This document shows positions 26,528-35,192 of a stretch of 64,000 nucleotides of DNA, piece after piece. The translations under genes were made by a program, and so were the position numbers. The stretch lies in contig JACREQ010000030.1 in the NCBI GenBank assembly GCA_016218155.1, positions 19,175 to 83,174 on the forward strand. The letters are read 5' to 3'. Position 1 is the stretch's first letter; each line of letters opens with the position of its first letter. Below the pieces are notes generated by a model that made no database searches, was not told the DNA's origin, and saw nothing but the letters and a program-made list of their open reading frames with translations. The stretch is from Bacteroidia bacterium. GTDB taxonomy: Bacteria > Bacteroidota > Bacteroidia > Bacteroidales > GWA2-32-17.

Positions 26528-27633
26528 AAGCCTTTAGAATTATAAAATTTAATAATGCAATCACAAATCCATTTTATTTCTTCGTCATGAAGTTCAGGAT
26601 AAATAGGAAGTGAAAGTTCAGTTTTAGCTAATGCTTCTGCAACAGGAAAAGTGTTATTTGTTATACCAAATAAACTATATTCGGGAAGTGTTTTTTGATA
26701 ATGAATTCCTGTTTCTATATTATTTAATGTTAAAAATGATTTTAATTCATCCCTGTATGAAGTAAAAATTGGAAATTTATGATAGTTCCATGATTCTGAT
26801 GGGGAAGGAGATAGGAATTTTAATGTTTCAATATTTTTTAATCTAGAATAATAATAGTCAGCAATAAAAGTTCTTTTTTCAATATATGATTTAATGTTTA
26901 ACAATTGAAACTGTAGGATTGCTGCTTGTATACCTGGTATTCTGCTGTTATAACCTAAAGTTTCAAAATCATTATTGTTTTTAGATTTTCCATGAACACG
27001 AATACTTTTAACTTTGTTGGCTATTTCTTCGTTATTTGTAACTACACATCCCCCTGTTCCAAATGCATGAATAATTTTTGAAGGATCGAAACTGAAACAG
27101 CTTGCTATGCCAGTTTTTCCAGCAGGGATTTCATTATATTTACTTCCTAATGCTTGCGCTGCATCTTCAATAATTATTAATTTATATTTTTCTGCAAAAC
27201 TATTAAGTTCTTCAGGATTTACTATTCTTCCAAAAATATGTACAGCAATTATTGCTTTAGTATTACTTGTTATTTTTTCTGCAGCTTTATTTAAATTTAT
27301 TAATCCGTCTTCGTTAACGTCAATAAATACTGGAGTAGCACCAGTGCGAACAATTGCTGATGCTGAAGCAATAAATGAAAATGTAGGAACTAATACTTCA
27401 TCACCTTTTTTTATACCTGAAGCAATTAATGAAAAATATAATGCGTCCGTACAACTATTAACTGTAAGTGAATACTTGCGATTTGTTAATTTTGCAAGTT
27501 CTTCTTCAGCTTTTTTTACGTAATCGCCTTCAAGTACTTGTCCTGTTGAGAAAACCTCATTGGTTAACTCAAGTATTTTATCTTTGTGAGTCTGATAAAA
27601 TCTGTCGACATTATAGAATTTTATGTGATTCAT
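26521..27633 (-). CDS. DegT/DnrJ/EryC1-family sugar aminotransferase
   Basis: 370 residues of a PLP-dependent aminotransferase acting on nucleotide-linked keto sugars. EDAAQALGSKY and the Lys in CFSFDPSKIIHAFGTGG (Schiff-base lysine) mark the cofactor site, and the N-terminal VNSCTDALYFSLIASG loop binds the phosphate. It uses glutamate to install an amine, which the adjacent NeuD-type enzyme would then acetylate. It overlaps that gene by 7 bp and follows the epimerase gene by one base. The exact sugar is not predictable. Confidence 0.9.
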   Translation of the reverse strand: MNHIKFYNVDRFYQTHKDKILELTNEVFSTGQVLEGDYVKKAEEELAKLTNRKYSLTVNSCTDALYFSLIASGIKKGDEVLVPTFSFIASASAIVRTGATPVFIDVNEDGLINLNKAAEKITSNTKAIIAVHIFGRIVNPEELNSFAEKYKLIIIEDAAQALGSKYNEIPAGKTGIASCFSFDPSKIIHAFGTGGCVVTNNEEIANKVKSIRVHGKSKNNNDFETLGYNSRIPGIQAAILQFQLLNIKSYIEKRTFIADYYYSRLKNIETLKFLSPSPSESWNYHKFPIFTSYRDELKSFLTLNNIETGIHYQKTLPEYSLFGITNNTFPVAEALAKTELSLPIYPELHDEEIKWICDCIIKFYNSKGLC

Positions 27634-27634
27634 A

Positions 27635-28651
27635 TTAAAAATACTTTTCAGGATAATCGAGATTTAAGATATGTTCCTTTACCTGTTCAATATATAATTT
27701 CATGCCTTTTTGAAGAGAATATTCAGGAGCAAAGTCTAACAACTTTTTAGCTTTTGAAATATCCAAAGCTCCACGATTCGGTCTGAATGGTCTGCATTCA
27801 CTGTTATTTATAGTAACATTAGGTAAAATATCTTTTATTATTTCAGCTAATTCTTTTATTGAATTTCCTTCTCCGTAACTTAAATTAAAAGTCTGATTTA
27901 ATGCATTAGGGTTTTCAATAGTTGAAATAATTCCCGAAACTAAATCATTCACGTAAGTAAAATCTAAAAGATGTAATCCACCGTTATCAAGTAGAATAGG
28001 ACGTTTTAAAATTGCATTTGCTACAAACAGTTCAGTTACCCTAAAATTACAATCATTTGGACCATAAACTGCAGTTGGACGGATTACAACATATGGTAGT
28101 TTCTTTCTGTGATGAAATGCTTTTATTAAATGTTCGCAACAAAGTTTAAATGAACCGTAAATATCAATTGGGTTACAAGGAGCATCCTCGTTTGGTGGAA
28201 TAATGTTATCATTTTCGTCTTTTGGGAAATGTCCATATACCATTGAGGAAGAAATATAAATAAATCGTTCAATATGGAATTCATTTACAATGGTTTGTAA
28301 TAAATTGTATGTTATATCAAAAATATTCTCTTTTGCTTTATCCGGGTAATAATCAGCAATACCGGCAACAGAAACAGATGCCAAATGAATAACAATATCA
28401 GGTTTATTTTCTTTGAAAATTAATTTTATTTGTTCTTTATTAAGTAAATCTGTTTTAAAAATTTTAACAGAATTTTTAAAAAGTTTTTGTTCTCTTAAGT
28501 TTTTATAATAATTGTAATTTAAGTTGCCTTTTTCAAAAAAATATTTTTCAGAATCAATTACAGAAACAGAATAGTTTTTATTTTCAGAAAGTTGAACTGC
28601 TAAATGTGATCCAATAAAACCTAATCCGCCTGTTATAAGAATGTTTTTCAT
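27635..28651 (-). CDS. NAD-dependent nucleotide-sugar epimerase/dehydratase
   Basis: An extended SDR of about 338 residues from the ATG at 28651. NILITGGLGFIGSHLAV is the NAD-binding loop and YGSFKLCCEHLIKAF carries the catalytic Tyr-x3-Lys. An in-frame ATG at 28687 would add 12 residues but would run into the end of the ABC gene. The start at 28651 begins exactly at the family's usual first residues and leaves a one-base gap, so it is preferred. It would epimerise, dehydrate or reduce an NDP-sugar for the aminotransferase downstream. Confidence 0.88.
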   Translation of the reverse strand: MKNILITGGLGFIGSHLAVQLSENKNYSVSVIDSEKYFFEKGNLNYNYYKNLREQKLFKNSVKIFKTDLLNKEQIKLIFKENKPDIVIHLASVSVAGIADYYPDKAKENIFDITYNLLQTIVNEFHIERFIYISSSMVYGHFPKDENDNIIPPNEDAPCNPIDIYGSFKLCCEHLIKAFHHRKKLPYVVIRPTAVYGPNDCNFRVTELFVANAILKRPILLDNGGLHLLDFTYVNDLVSGIISTIENPNALNQTFNLSYGEGNSIKELAEIIKDILPNVTINNSECRPFRPNRGALDISKAKKLLDFAPEYSLQKGMKLYIEQVKEHILNLDYPEKYF

Positions 28652-28652
28652 G

Positions 28653-29795
28653 TTAGGTAGTTTTATTAGATATTTCCCAGCTTGCATCAGAAATTAGCAA
28701 TCCTGGAATAAATTGATAATTATGAATATTGTTATTATTTGCTTCAAATTCAAATACTCTTGGAAAAAATAACCAATTGTCTTCATTAATTTTAATAGCT
28801 AATGAAATAATATATATTCCATTACTTAGAATTTTATTTGGAAAGTTACAAGACAATACTATTTCTTTTTTTACTTCAGTTAATTCTATTGAGCTGTGCC
28901 CAATTGGGATGTCAAAACTGTTATTAATTACAATGTAAATTTTTGAATTTAAAATAGAATTTATTATCGGTTTTATGGTAAATGTAAATTTGTAATTTTC
29001 TTTAGAAGAAATAATTCTAAAATCGTTAAATTTAAAGTAATTATTTTTAAAATTATTCTTATTATTTGTTACAATATCTAAAATATTATTTTTTATTATT
29101 TTTTGGTAGAAAATTATTGCTTCAAATGTATTTCCGCTATGAATAATTTTTCCTTCATCTAAAACTATTGCTTTATTACATAACGATATCAAATCAGTAA
29201 TTTTATGTGAAGCAATTATAATAGTTTTATTTTCGTTTTGCAAATCAATAAGTTTTTGATTCATTTTTCTTGAAAATACTTGATCACTTCCATTTAATGC
29301 TTCATCTAAAATATAAATATCTGCTTTTATGTGAATTATTATTGAAGCTGCAAGTTTGCTAATCATACCCGTTGAAAATTTTTTAACAGGCAAATGAATG
29401 AATTTACTTAAATTACAAAACTCAATAATTTTTTCTTCTATATTTTGAATTTCTTTTGATTTTAAACCCCATATCTGAGCAGTGTTTCTTATGTTTTCTT
29501 TTCCTGATAAATCAAAATTAAACCCACTTGTGACTTCAATTGCAGAAACTAATTTCCCATGTATTTCAGCTTTTCCTTTAGATGGTTTAGTAACTTGGCT
29601 AAGTATTTTTAATAATGTACTTTTTCCTGATCCGTTTCGTCCAATTATTCCAAGTATTTCTCCTTTTTTTACTTCAAGATTTAAGCCTTCCAAAGCTTTT
29701 ATAACTCTATCTTTTTTATGAAAAGAAAATATCCCTTCTGAAATATAATAATATTTCGTTAAATTTTCGGCAGATATAACAATTTCTTTATTCAT
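28653..29795 (-). CDS. Polysaccharide ABC exporter ATP-binding protein (Wzt-like)
   Basis: 380 residues. The nucleotide-binding domain has Walker A GRNGSGKSTLLKIL, signature KFSTGMISKLA and Walker B YILDEALNGSD, in the order and wording of the teichoic-acid / O-antigen exporter class. About 140 C-terminal residues after position 240 form a beta-rich extension like the carbohydrate-recognising Wzt C-domain, which reads the end of the finished chain. It pairs with the permease gene 3 bp upstream. This argues that the island product is a glycan, or is exported like one. Confidence 0.88.
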   Translation of the reverse strand: MNKEIVISAENLTKYYYISEGIFSFHKKDRVIKALEGLNLEVKKGEILGIIGRNGSGKSTLLKILSQVTKPSKGKAEIHGKLVSAIEVTSGFNFDLSGKENIRNTAQIWGLKSKEIQNIEEKIIEFCNLSKFIHLPVKKFSTGMISKLAASIIIHIKADIYILDEALNGSDQVFSRKMNQKLIDLQNENKTIIIASHKITDLISLCNKAIVLDEGKIIHSGNTFEAIIFYQKIIKNNILDIVTNNKNNFKNNYFKFNDFRIISSKENYKFTFTIKPIINSILNSKIYIVINNSFDIPIGHSSIELTEVKKEIVLSCNFPNKILSNGIYIISLAIKINEDNWLFFPRVFEFEANNNNIHNYQFIPGLLISDASWEISNKTT

Positions 29796-29798
29796 AGA

Positions 29799-30605
29799 TT
29801 ATAAGTTATCTGCCATATTTCCATCTTTCTTAACAAAAAGAAAAATGCCAAATAAAAAGATCAATACAATAATTGAAAATCCCCAAATATATCTTAAATC
29901 AAAATTAGTATTAAAAATTGCCCACCGAAAACCTTCTACTACTCCTGCTAAAGGGTTTAAATAAATAAAATCAGTTAAAAATGCCGGAAATATTTTTACA
30001 GGATAAAATATTGGTGTAAAAAACATTCCTATTCCAGTAATTAATGGGGCAAATAAAGCAACGTCACGTTTTCTAAGGCTTAATAATAATATCCACAAAC
30101 CTATAGCTAGTCCTGATATAATATCTATTATTAAAAAAATAAATATTGCAAGAAAATTTATAGATGGGATAATTTTATAATAAATTAATAATAATGTTAA
30201 TATTAATAACCAGCCTAAAAAATCTAGTATGACTGATATTCCGTAAGAAAATGGTAAAATAATTCTTGGAAAATATACCTTTGAAGCTAATAGATGATTT
30301 TGAATAACAGAAGTTCCTGAGAATACAGCAACATAAGAAAAAATATACCACCCCATCATTCCAGTAACAGCAAACAAAATATATGGATATGTTATAGGAA
30401 ATGTAATAAAATGGCTTACGAGCAAGCCAAAAACTATAGTTAAAAAAATTGCTTGCAAAAGAACTGTAAATATTCCTAGTCTGGTTTGAGCAACTTTCCC
30501 TTTAATATTTCTCTTAGCAAAAACCCATAAAAGACTTTTGCTTTGCCAAAGTTTATTTAGATATGAAAAGATATTGTAATTACTTATTGAATCAATAATT
30601 ATCAT
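29799..30605 (-). CDS. Polysaccharide ABC exporter permease (Wzm-like, ABC-2 type)
   Basis: 268 residues with about six membrane segments and the ABC-2 opening found in Wzm/TagG proteins: SKSLLWVFAKRNIKGKVAQT followed by RLG. It would form the inner-membrane channel that moves an undecaprenyl-linked chain to the periplasm, driven by the ATPase encoded next. This is the first gene of the run 30605-25928 and has a possible promoter at 30650-30657. Confidence 0.88.
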   Translation of the reverse strand: MIIIDSISNYNIFSYLNKLWQSKSLLWVFAKRNIKGKVAQTRLGIFTVLLQAIFLTIVFGLLVSHFITFPITYPYILFAVTGMMGWYIFSYVAVFSGTSVIQNHLLASKVYFPRIILPFSYGISVILDFLGWLLILTLLLIYYKIIPSINFLAIFIFLIIDIISGLAIGLWILLLSLRKRDVALFAPLITGIGMFFTPIFYPVKIFPAFLTDFIYLNPLAGVVEGFRWAIFNTNFDLRYIWGFSIIVLIFLFGIFLFVKKDGNMADNL

Positions 30606-30649
30606 CTTATAAAATTTTCTGAATTATTTTGACTAGCATCTTTTATAGA

Positions 30650-30657
30650 CAAATATA
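30650..30657 (-). promoter_or_regulatory. Possible -7 box for the ABC exporter operon
   Basis: The minus strand reads TATATTTG (30657 to 30650), which fits TAnnTTTG 45 bp before the permease start. No TTTG stands 19 bp upstream, so support is partial. Confidence 0.35.
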
Positions 30658-30751
30658 AATATATTTTTTATGTTTCGTTAATATAATAATTATTAGAGGA
30701 AGTTATAAAAATACTTTTATGTCTACACGATGTTATTTTGTCGTAATTATA

Positions 30752-32065
30752 CTAAAACCTGATAATATTATCTTTTATTTCAAACTCGTCTTTGTTAATT
30801 ACCTCATTATAAATTGTTTCCGAAGAAGATGAATTTAGTTTTTCTATTAAAGTTGAAAATGGAATAAATTTAAAGATTTCGTCTAAAGAGCTGTTTATTT
30901 TTTCTTTTTGAAGAATGTAATCTATCTTAATATTTTTTTGATTAGCAAATTCTAAAGTTTTATTCTTTATAATATTGAATATTTCTATTTTAAATTCATT
31001 AATTTCTTTGTTTGATAACTGAGGACGATGTTTTGCAATTATTGACCAGTTATGAATTTGTTTAATAAAAGAATTCCATCTAAATTTATTAATAATTGAT
31101 ACTTTTGAATTAGTACGAAACTTAATTGTTTTATAGTAATTATAAATTTCAATTAATTCATTGTATGATAGACTCCATAGAGCCATATTCCATGGAGAAA
31201 ATACTGAATTGAAAAAGATTAAAAATTTATTTTTATTACAAAATTCTAAAATTTCAGGTATTTCTTTCCAATTAATTCGCATTGGACATAAAGAAATACT
31301 AATTGATTCGTGCTTTAAAACTGCTATTTGTTTTAGCTTTTTTAAATTTTGCATAGTGATTTCAAAATCGGCACCTTTTCTAATTATTTCGTAAGAATTT
31401 TTATTTATTGAGTCAATTGATATATTATAACTAAAGTTACCCTTCATTATTAAATTTTCAATTCGAGAATTTAAAATTGTACCATTTGTTTGTATTAAAA
31501 ATTTACATTTTGGATTAACAGCAATTACATGTTCCCAAATAGAATAATATTCCTCAATAAAGAAAGGCTCTCCACCATAAAACCTCATTAATTTTATATT
31601 ATCAATAAATGGTGTTATTTGTTCAATAAGATTAAATTTTTTAAATCCAATTTTTTCTGGGTTAATATTTAAATGATTTTCATTTCGCTTGCACATAGTG
31701 CATTTAATATTGCATTTATAACTTAACTCAAATTCAATTATTGATAAACTATTTTTTAACACAGGAAAATTTTCAAAGGTTGTAATACCTGAATTAGCTT
31801 TATTTCCATTTTTTAGATGATTCTTACAAATCTTACATCCATTTGGAAATATCCCATTTTCAATTTTTTTTCTTAAATCAATTATTTTGGGATTATTTAT
31901 AATATCTATTAACGGAGAATCATAAATATTACCTAATATATCAGTTCTATTAAAACAGCAAGTTGTAACACTTCCATCACCGCTAATATATATACTATTA
32001 AAAGGAGCTTTACAAAGATATTTTTTATGAAAAATTTTGCTGAAATTAGAAATAGTTGAATACAT
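30752..32065 (-). CDS. Radical SAM protein with N-terminal twitch domain (copy F)
   Basis: 437 residues, the sixth paralogue, 14 kb from the tandem five. Twitch cysteines are 18 (CKAPFN), 36-37 (CC), 77 and 80 (CKIC). The radical SAM cysteines are 118, 122 and 125 (CNIKCTMC), with FYGGEPFFIEEYY and QTNGTILNSRI; the YGGEPF and QTNGT variants are shared with copy C. A barrel-end motif, IFFNSVFSPWNMALW, matches the similar position in copies A to C. The tail has FKFIPFSTLIEKL. It stands alone at the island edge with 146 bp before the ABC genes and 472 bp upstream without genes. Confidence 0.85.
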   Translation of the reverse strand: MYSTISNFSKIFHKKYLCKAPFNSIYISGDGSVTTCCFNRTDILGNIYDSPLIDIINNPKIIDLRKKIENGIFPNGCKICKNHLKNGNKANSGITTFENFPVLKNSLSIIEFELSYKCNIKCTMCKRNENHLNINPEKIGFKKFNLIEQITPFIDNIKLMRFYGGEPFFIEEYYSIWEHVIAVNPKCKFLIQTNGTILNSRIENLIMKGNFSYNISIDSINKNSYEIIRKGADFEITMQNLKKLKQIAVLKHESISISLCPMRINWKEIPEILEFCNKNKFLIFFNSVFSPWNMALWSLSYNELIEIYNYYKTIKFRTNSKVSIINKFRWNSFIKQIHNWSIIAKHRPQLSNKEINEFKIEIFNIIKNKTLEFANQKNIKIDYILQKEKINSSLDEIFKFIPFSTLIEKLNSSSSETIYNEVINKDEFEIKDNIIRF

Positions 32066-32537
32066 TTTAAATATAAATAAAAAATTTTCTAAGTCTTAAA
32101 ATAATTTGAACGATTTATTTAGTTGCAATTTTACGTATTAATTTGATTTTATATCATTTTATTTTCTTGATTAAATAGATGTTGTTTAAATAAACATTTT
32201 ATTAAGTATTTAGAAAAGTAAAATAGAAATGGCATATTTTAAAGATTTTGTTATTAAATTTTTACTTATTTGTTAATAAGTATACAAATCTTATTTTATA
32301 AGTCTTTTTTAATCATAAATATATTTTAGTTTCAAAATTTCTAATTATTAAAATCATGTTACTATCTAATATTATGCATCTAACGCATTCTAAATTAATA
32401 GAAATTTTAAAAAATAAAATCAATATATATAGATATATCTATATAATGAAAGGTCAATTAATTATTTTATCAGGAAACCAACTTTGTTTTTTATCATAAT
32501 CCTTTTAAATTTGCAACCCGTAAAACACATATAACTA
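32066..32537. other. Gene-free AT-rich divergent gap
   Basis: No open frame longer than about 15 codons begins here on either strand. It holds the acyl-CoA dehydrogenase promoter (32483-32513) and must hold the promoter of radical SAM copy F, for which I see no clean consensus. A stretch at 32101-32128 (ATAATTTGAACGATTTATTT onward) nearly repeats the bases at 2834-2858 upstream of the MORN gene. Confidence 0.6.
32483..32513 (+). promoter_or_regulatory. Bacteroidota-type promoter for the acyl-CoA dehydrogenase
   Basis: TTTG (32483-32486), a 19-bp spacer and TAAATTTG (32506-32513) match the consensus. The ATG at 32538 follows with a leader of about 18 bases. Confidence 0.7.
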
Positions 32538-34322
32538 ATGGAAAATATTAAAGTATTAAAGGGAGGAGAATTTCTTATCTCAGAGTCATCTGCAAAAGAT
32601 ATTTTTATTCCAGAGGAGTTTAATGAAGAGCAAAAAATGATTGCCGGAATGTGTCAGGATTTTCTGAAACAGGAAGTTTTTCCAAATCTTGATAGAATTG
32701 ATCATATGGAACCTGGTTTAATGAGAAGCCTAGTTACAAAATCTGGTGAGATGGGTTTATTGGGAATATCTGTTCCTGAGGAGTATGGTGGATTTGGCCA
32801 ACCTTTCGTTACATCTATGATCGCTTCAGACGAATTAGGTGCTGGTTATTCATATGCTGTAGCATTTTCAGCTCACACAGGTATTGGAACTTTACCTATA
32901 TTATATTATGGTACTGAAGAACAAAAACAAAAATATCTTCCAAATTTAGCAAGTGGAGTTTGGGCAGGATCATATTGTTTAACTGAACCTAATGCTGGAT
33001 CGGATGCCAATTCAGGAAGAACAAAAGCTGTACTTTCAGAAGATGGAAAAAATTATATTCTTAACGGTCAGAAAATGTGGATCACAAATGGTGGTTTTGC
33101 TGATGTTTTAACCGTTTTTGCAAAAATTGATAACGATAAAATTCTTTCTGCTTTTATTGTTGAAAGAAATTTTCCTGGAGTTACATTTAATCCCGAAGAA
33201 AAAAAATTAGGTATTAAAGGTTCGTCAACTGTTCAGATTTTCTTTAACGATTGTGTTGTACCTGTTGAGAATTTACTCGGAAAAAGAGGTGAAGGATTCA
33301 GAATAGCACTAAATATTTTACATATTGGACGTATTAAATTAGGTGCAAATGTTTTGGGTGCAGGCAGAACAGCTATTTCTGATTCAGTTAGATACGCAAA
33401 TGAAAGAAAACAATTTAATAGTTTGATTTCCAATTTTGGAGCTATTAAATATAAATTAGCCGAACAGGTTATTCGCCAGTTTACTGCTGAATCAGCTCTT
33501 TATCGTACTTCAAAATATGTTGATGATACAATTCAGCAGAATATTGCAAATGGTATGGAAAAGATTAAAGCTTATATGGAAGCTTTGGGTGAATATGCAA
33601 TGGAAGCTGCAATATTAAAGGTATTAGGTTCAGAAGCACTTGATTATATTGTTGACGAAGCAGTTCAGATTTATGGTGGAATGGGTTATTCTGCTGAAAT
33701 GCCTGTAGAACGTGCATATCGTGACTCCAGAATTAACAGAATATTTGAAGGTACAAACGAAATTAATCGTTTAGTTGCTACAGATACTTTATTAAAACAA
33801 GCTAAAAAATGTGAATCTGTAATATTTAGTTTAGGAAAATCAATTTACGAAAAAATTGATACAAATACTGATAGTTCACTTTCTCATACTGATTATTTTG
33901 CAAAGAAACATTTTTATATCAGTCAGTTAAAAAAAGCTGTATTACTTATCTTTAATAAAGCTCATGAAGCTGTTGGAAAACAATTCAATATTGAACAGGA
34001 AATAATGATGAGTATTTCTGATATGTCAATTCAAACTTATGCTGCAGAATCTGTTGTTTTAAGAGTTGAAAAATTAAAAACAATAAAAAGCGCAGAAGAC
34101 TTTGTTGTTTATTCAGATATATGTGATGTTTTAGTTTATGAAGCTTCTTCCAGATTATTGAAATCAGGAATGGATGCAATTAATGCATTTGCTCAGCCTG
34201 AAGAATTTGTAAAACTTAAAAAAGCATTACAGAATTTAACTTCGATAGAACCTGTAAACATTAAAGAAGCCCGAAGAAGAATAGCAACTAAACTAATAGA
34301 CGATAACGTTTATAAATTCTAG
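32538..34322 (+). CDS. Acyl-CoA dehydrogenase family protein, 594 aa
   Basis: A three-part acyl-CoA dehydrogenase fold with an extra C-terminal domain of about 190 residues, the long form common in Bacteroidota. Visible signatures are YCLTEPNAGSDA in the FAD/substrate region, VQIYGGMGYSAEMPVERAYRD, and the catalytic Glu in RIFEGTNEINR. It oxidises acyl-CoA to 2-enoyl-CoA with electrons passing to ETF. It is a single gene with its own promoter and a terminator at 34331-34358. It borders the island but points away from it and uses ordinary codons; a housekeeping role in fatty-acid degradation is more likely than involvement in the island. Confidence 0.92.
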   Translation: MENIKVLKGGEFLISESSAKDIFIPEEFNEEQKMIAGMCQDFLKQEVFPNLDRIDHMEPGLMRSLVTKSGEMGLLGISVPEEYGGFGQPFVTSMIASDELGAGYSYAVAFSAHTGIGTLPILYYGTEEQKQKYLPNLASGVWAGSYCLTEPNAGSDANSGRTKAVLSEDGKNYILNGQKMWITNGGFADVLTVFAKIDNDKILSAFIVERNFPGVTFNPEEKKLGIKGSSTVQIFFNDCVVPVENLLGKRGEGFRIALNILHIGRIKLGANVLGAGRTAISDSVRYANERKQFNSLISNFGAIKYKLAEQVIRQFTAESALYRTSKYVDDTIQQNIANGMEKIKAYMEALGEYAMEAAILKVLGSEALDYIVDEAVQIYGGMGYSAEMPVERAYRDSRINRIFEGTNEINRLVATDTLLKQAKKCESVIFSLGKSIYEKIDTNTDSSLSHTDYFAKKHFYISQLKKAVLLIFNKAHEAVGKQFNIEQEIMMSISDMSIQTYAAESVVLRVEKLKTIKSAEDFVVYSDICDVLVYEASSRLLKSGMDAINAFAQPEEFVKLKKALQNLTSIEPVNIKEARRRIATKLIDDNVYKF

Positions 34323-34330
34323 TAAAATTT

Positions 34331-34358
34331 AAAAGACGTCGAAAGACGTCTTTTTTTT
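34331..34358 (+). terminator. Intrinsic terminator after the acyl-CoA dehydrogenase
   Basis: A perfect 10-bp stem AAAAGACGTC / GACGTCTTTT around a GAAA tetraloop is followed by a run of T to 34358. This is a textbook hairpin plus U-tract. Confidence 0.9.
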
Positions 34359-34380
34359 ATCCATTAATTAAAGTATTATT

Positions 34381-35184
34381 ATGTTAGAAAATTTGCTTGT
34401 TGTTGCAGTAAATGCATCATTAAAAGCTGGTAAAGCAATACTTGATATTTATAAAAATGAAAATTTCGAGACTGAGTTAAAAGCAGATAATTCTCCTTTA
34501 ACTATTGCAGATAAGAATGCTCATTCAGCAATTATAAAAGTTTTAGATACAACACATATTCCTGTTTTGAGTGAAGAAGGAAGAAATATTTCTTACGAAG
34601 AAAGAAAAAATTGGGATTACTTATGGATTGTTGATCCTTTGGATGGAACAAAAGAGTTCATTAACAGAAATGGTGATTTTACAGTAAATATTGCATTAGT
34701 AAAAAATAATGAGCCCATTATTGGAGTAGTATATGTTCCTGTTTCAGGGCAAATTTATTTCTCAATTCTGGGGCAGGGTGCATATACAACCAATATTCAG
34801 GTTGATGCTATCTTTAATTCTGAATATAAGAAATATACAAAGATTCCAAATATAGCGAATAGGAGTAATTTTGTTGCTGTAGCTAGTCGTTCGCACATGA
34901 ATGTTGAAACAAAAGACTACTTAAAAAAGCTTGAAACAGAAAAAGGAAAAGTTGAGTTATTGTCCAGAGGAAGTGCATTGAAAATTTGTATGGTAGCAGA
35001 AGGTGAAGCAGATATTTACCCTAGATTTGGTCCAACAATGGAATGGGATACTGCAGCAGGTCATGCAGTAGCAATTGAAGCAGGTTGTACTTTTACTCAG
35101 GCAGATGAAAAAACGCCATTTGTTTATAATAAAGAAAATTTACTGAACCCATATTTTATAGTTAAAAGGGATAGAAGTAATTAG
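34381..35184 (+). CDS. cysQ: 3'(2'),5'-bisphosphate nucleotidase CysQ
   Basis: 267 residues of the inositol-monophosphatase fold. WIVDPLDGTKEFINRNGDFT holds the metal-binding DPLDGT box and GPTMEWDTAAGHAV the second Asp motif. It hydrolyses PAP (and PAPS) to AMP (APS) and phosphate, recycling the by-product of sulfotransferases and of sulfate assimilation. It starts after the acyl-CoA dehydrogenase terminator and is followed 8 bp later by a transporter gene. The sulfotransferase at 8871-9755 would generate its substrate, but cysQ is common in Bacteroidota and the proximity may be chance. Confidence 0.92.
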   Translation: MLENLLVVAVNASLKAGKAILDIYKNENFETELKADNSPLTIADKNAHSAIIKVLDTTHIPVLSEEGRNISYEERKNWDYLWIVDPLDGTKEFINRNGDFTVNIALVKNNEPIIGVVYVPVSGQIYFSILGQGAYTTNIQVDAIFNSEYKKYTKIPNIANRSNFVAVASRSHMNVETKDYLKKLETEKGKVELLSRGSALKICMVAEGEADIYPRFGPTMEWDTAAGHAVAIEAGCTFTQADEKTPFVYNKENLLNPYFIVKRDRSN

Positions 35185-35192
35185 ATTTTAAA

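Noticed and set aside
27635..28687. Longer epimerase starting at 28687
   Set aside because: The 12 extra residues precede the normal family start and lie inside the ABC gene's coding end; the ATG at 28651 fits better.
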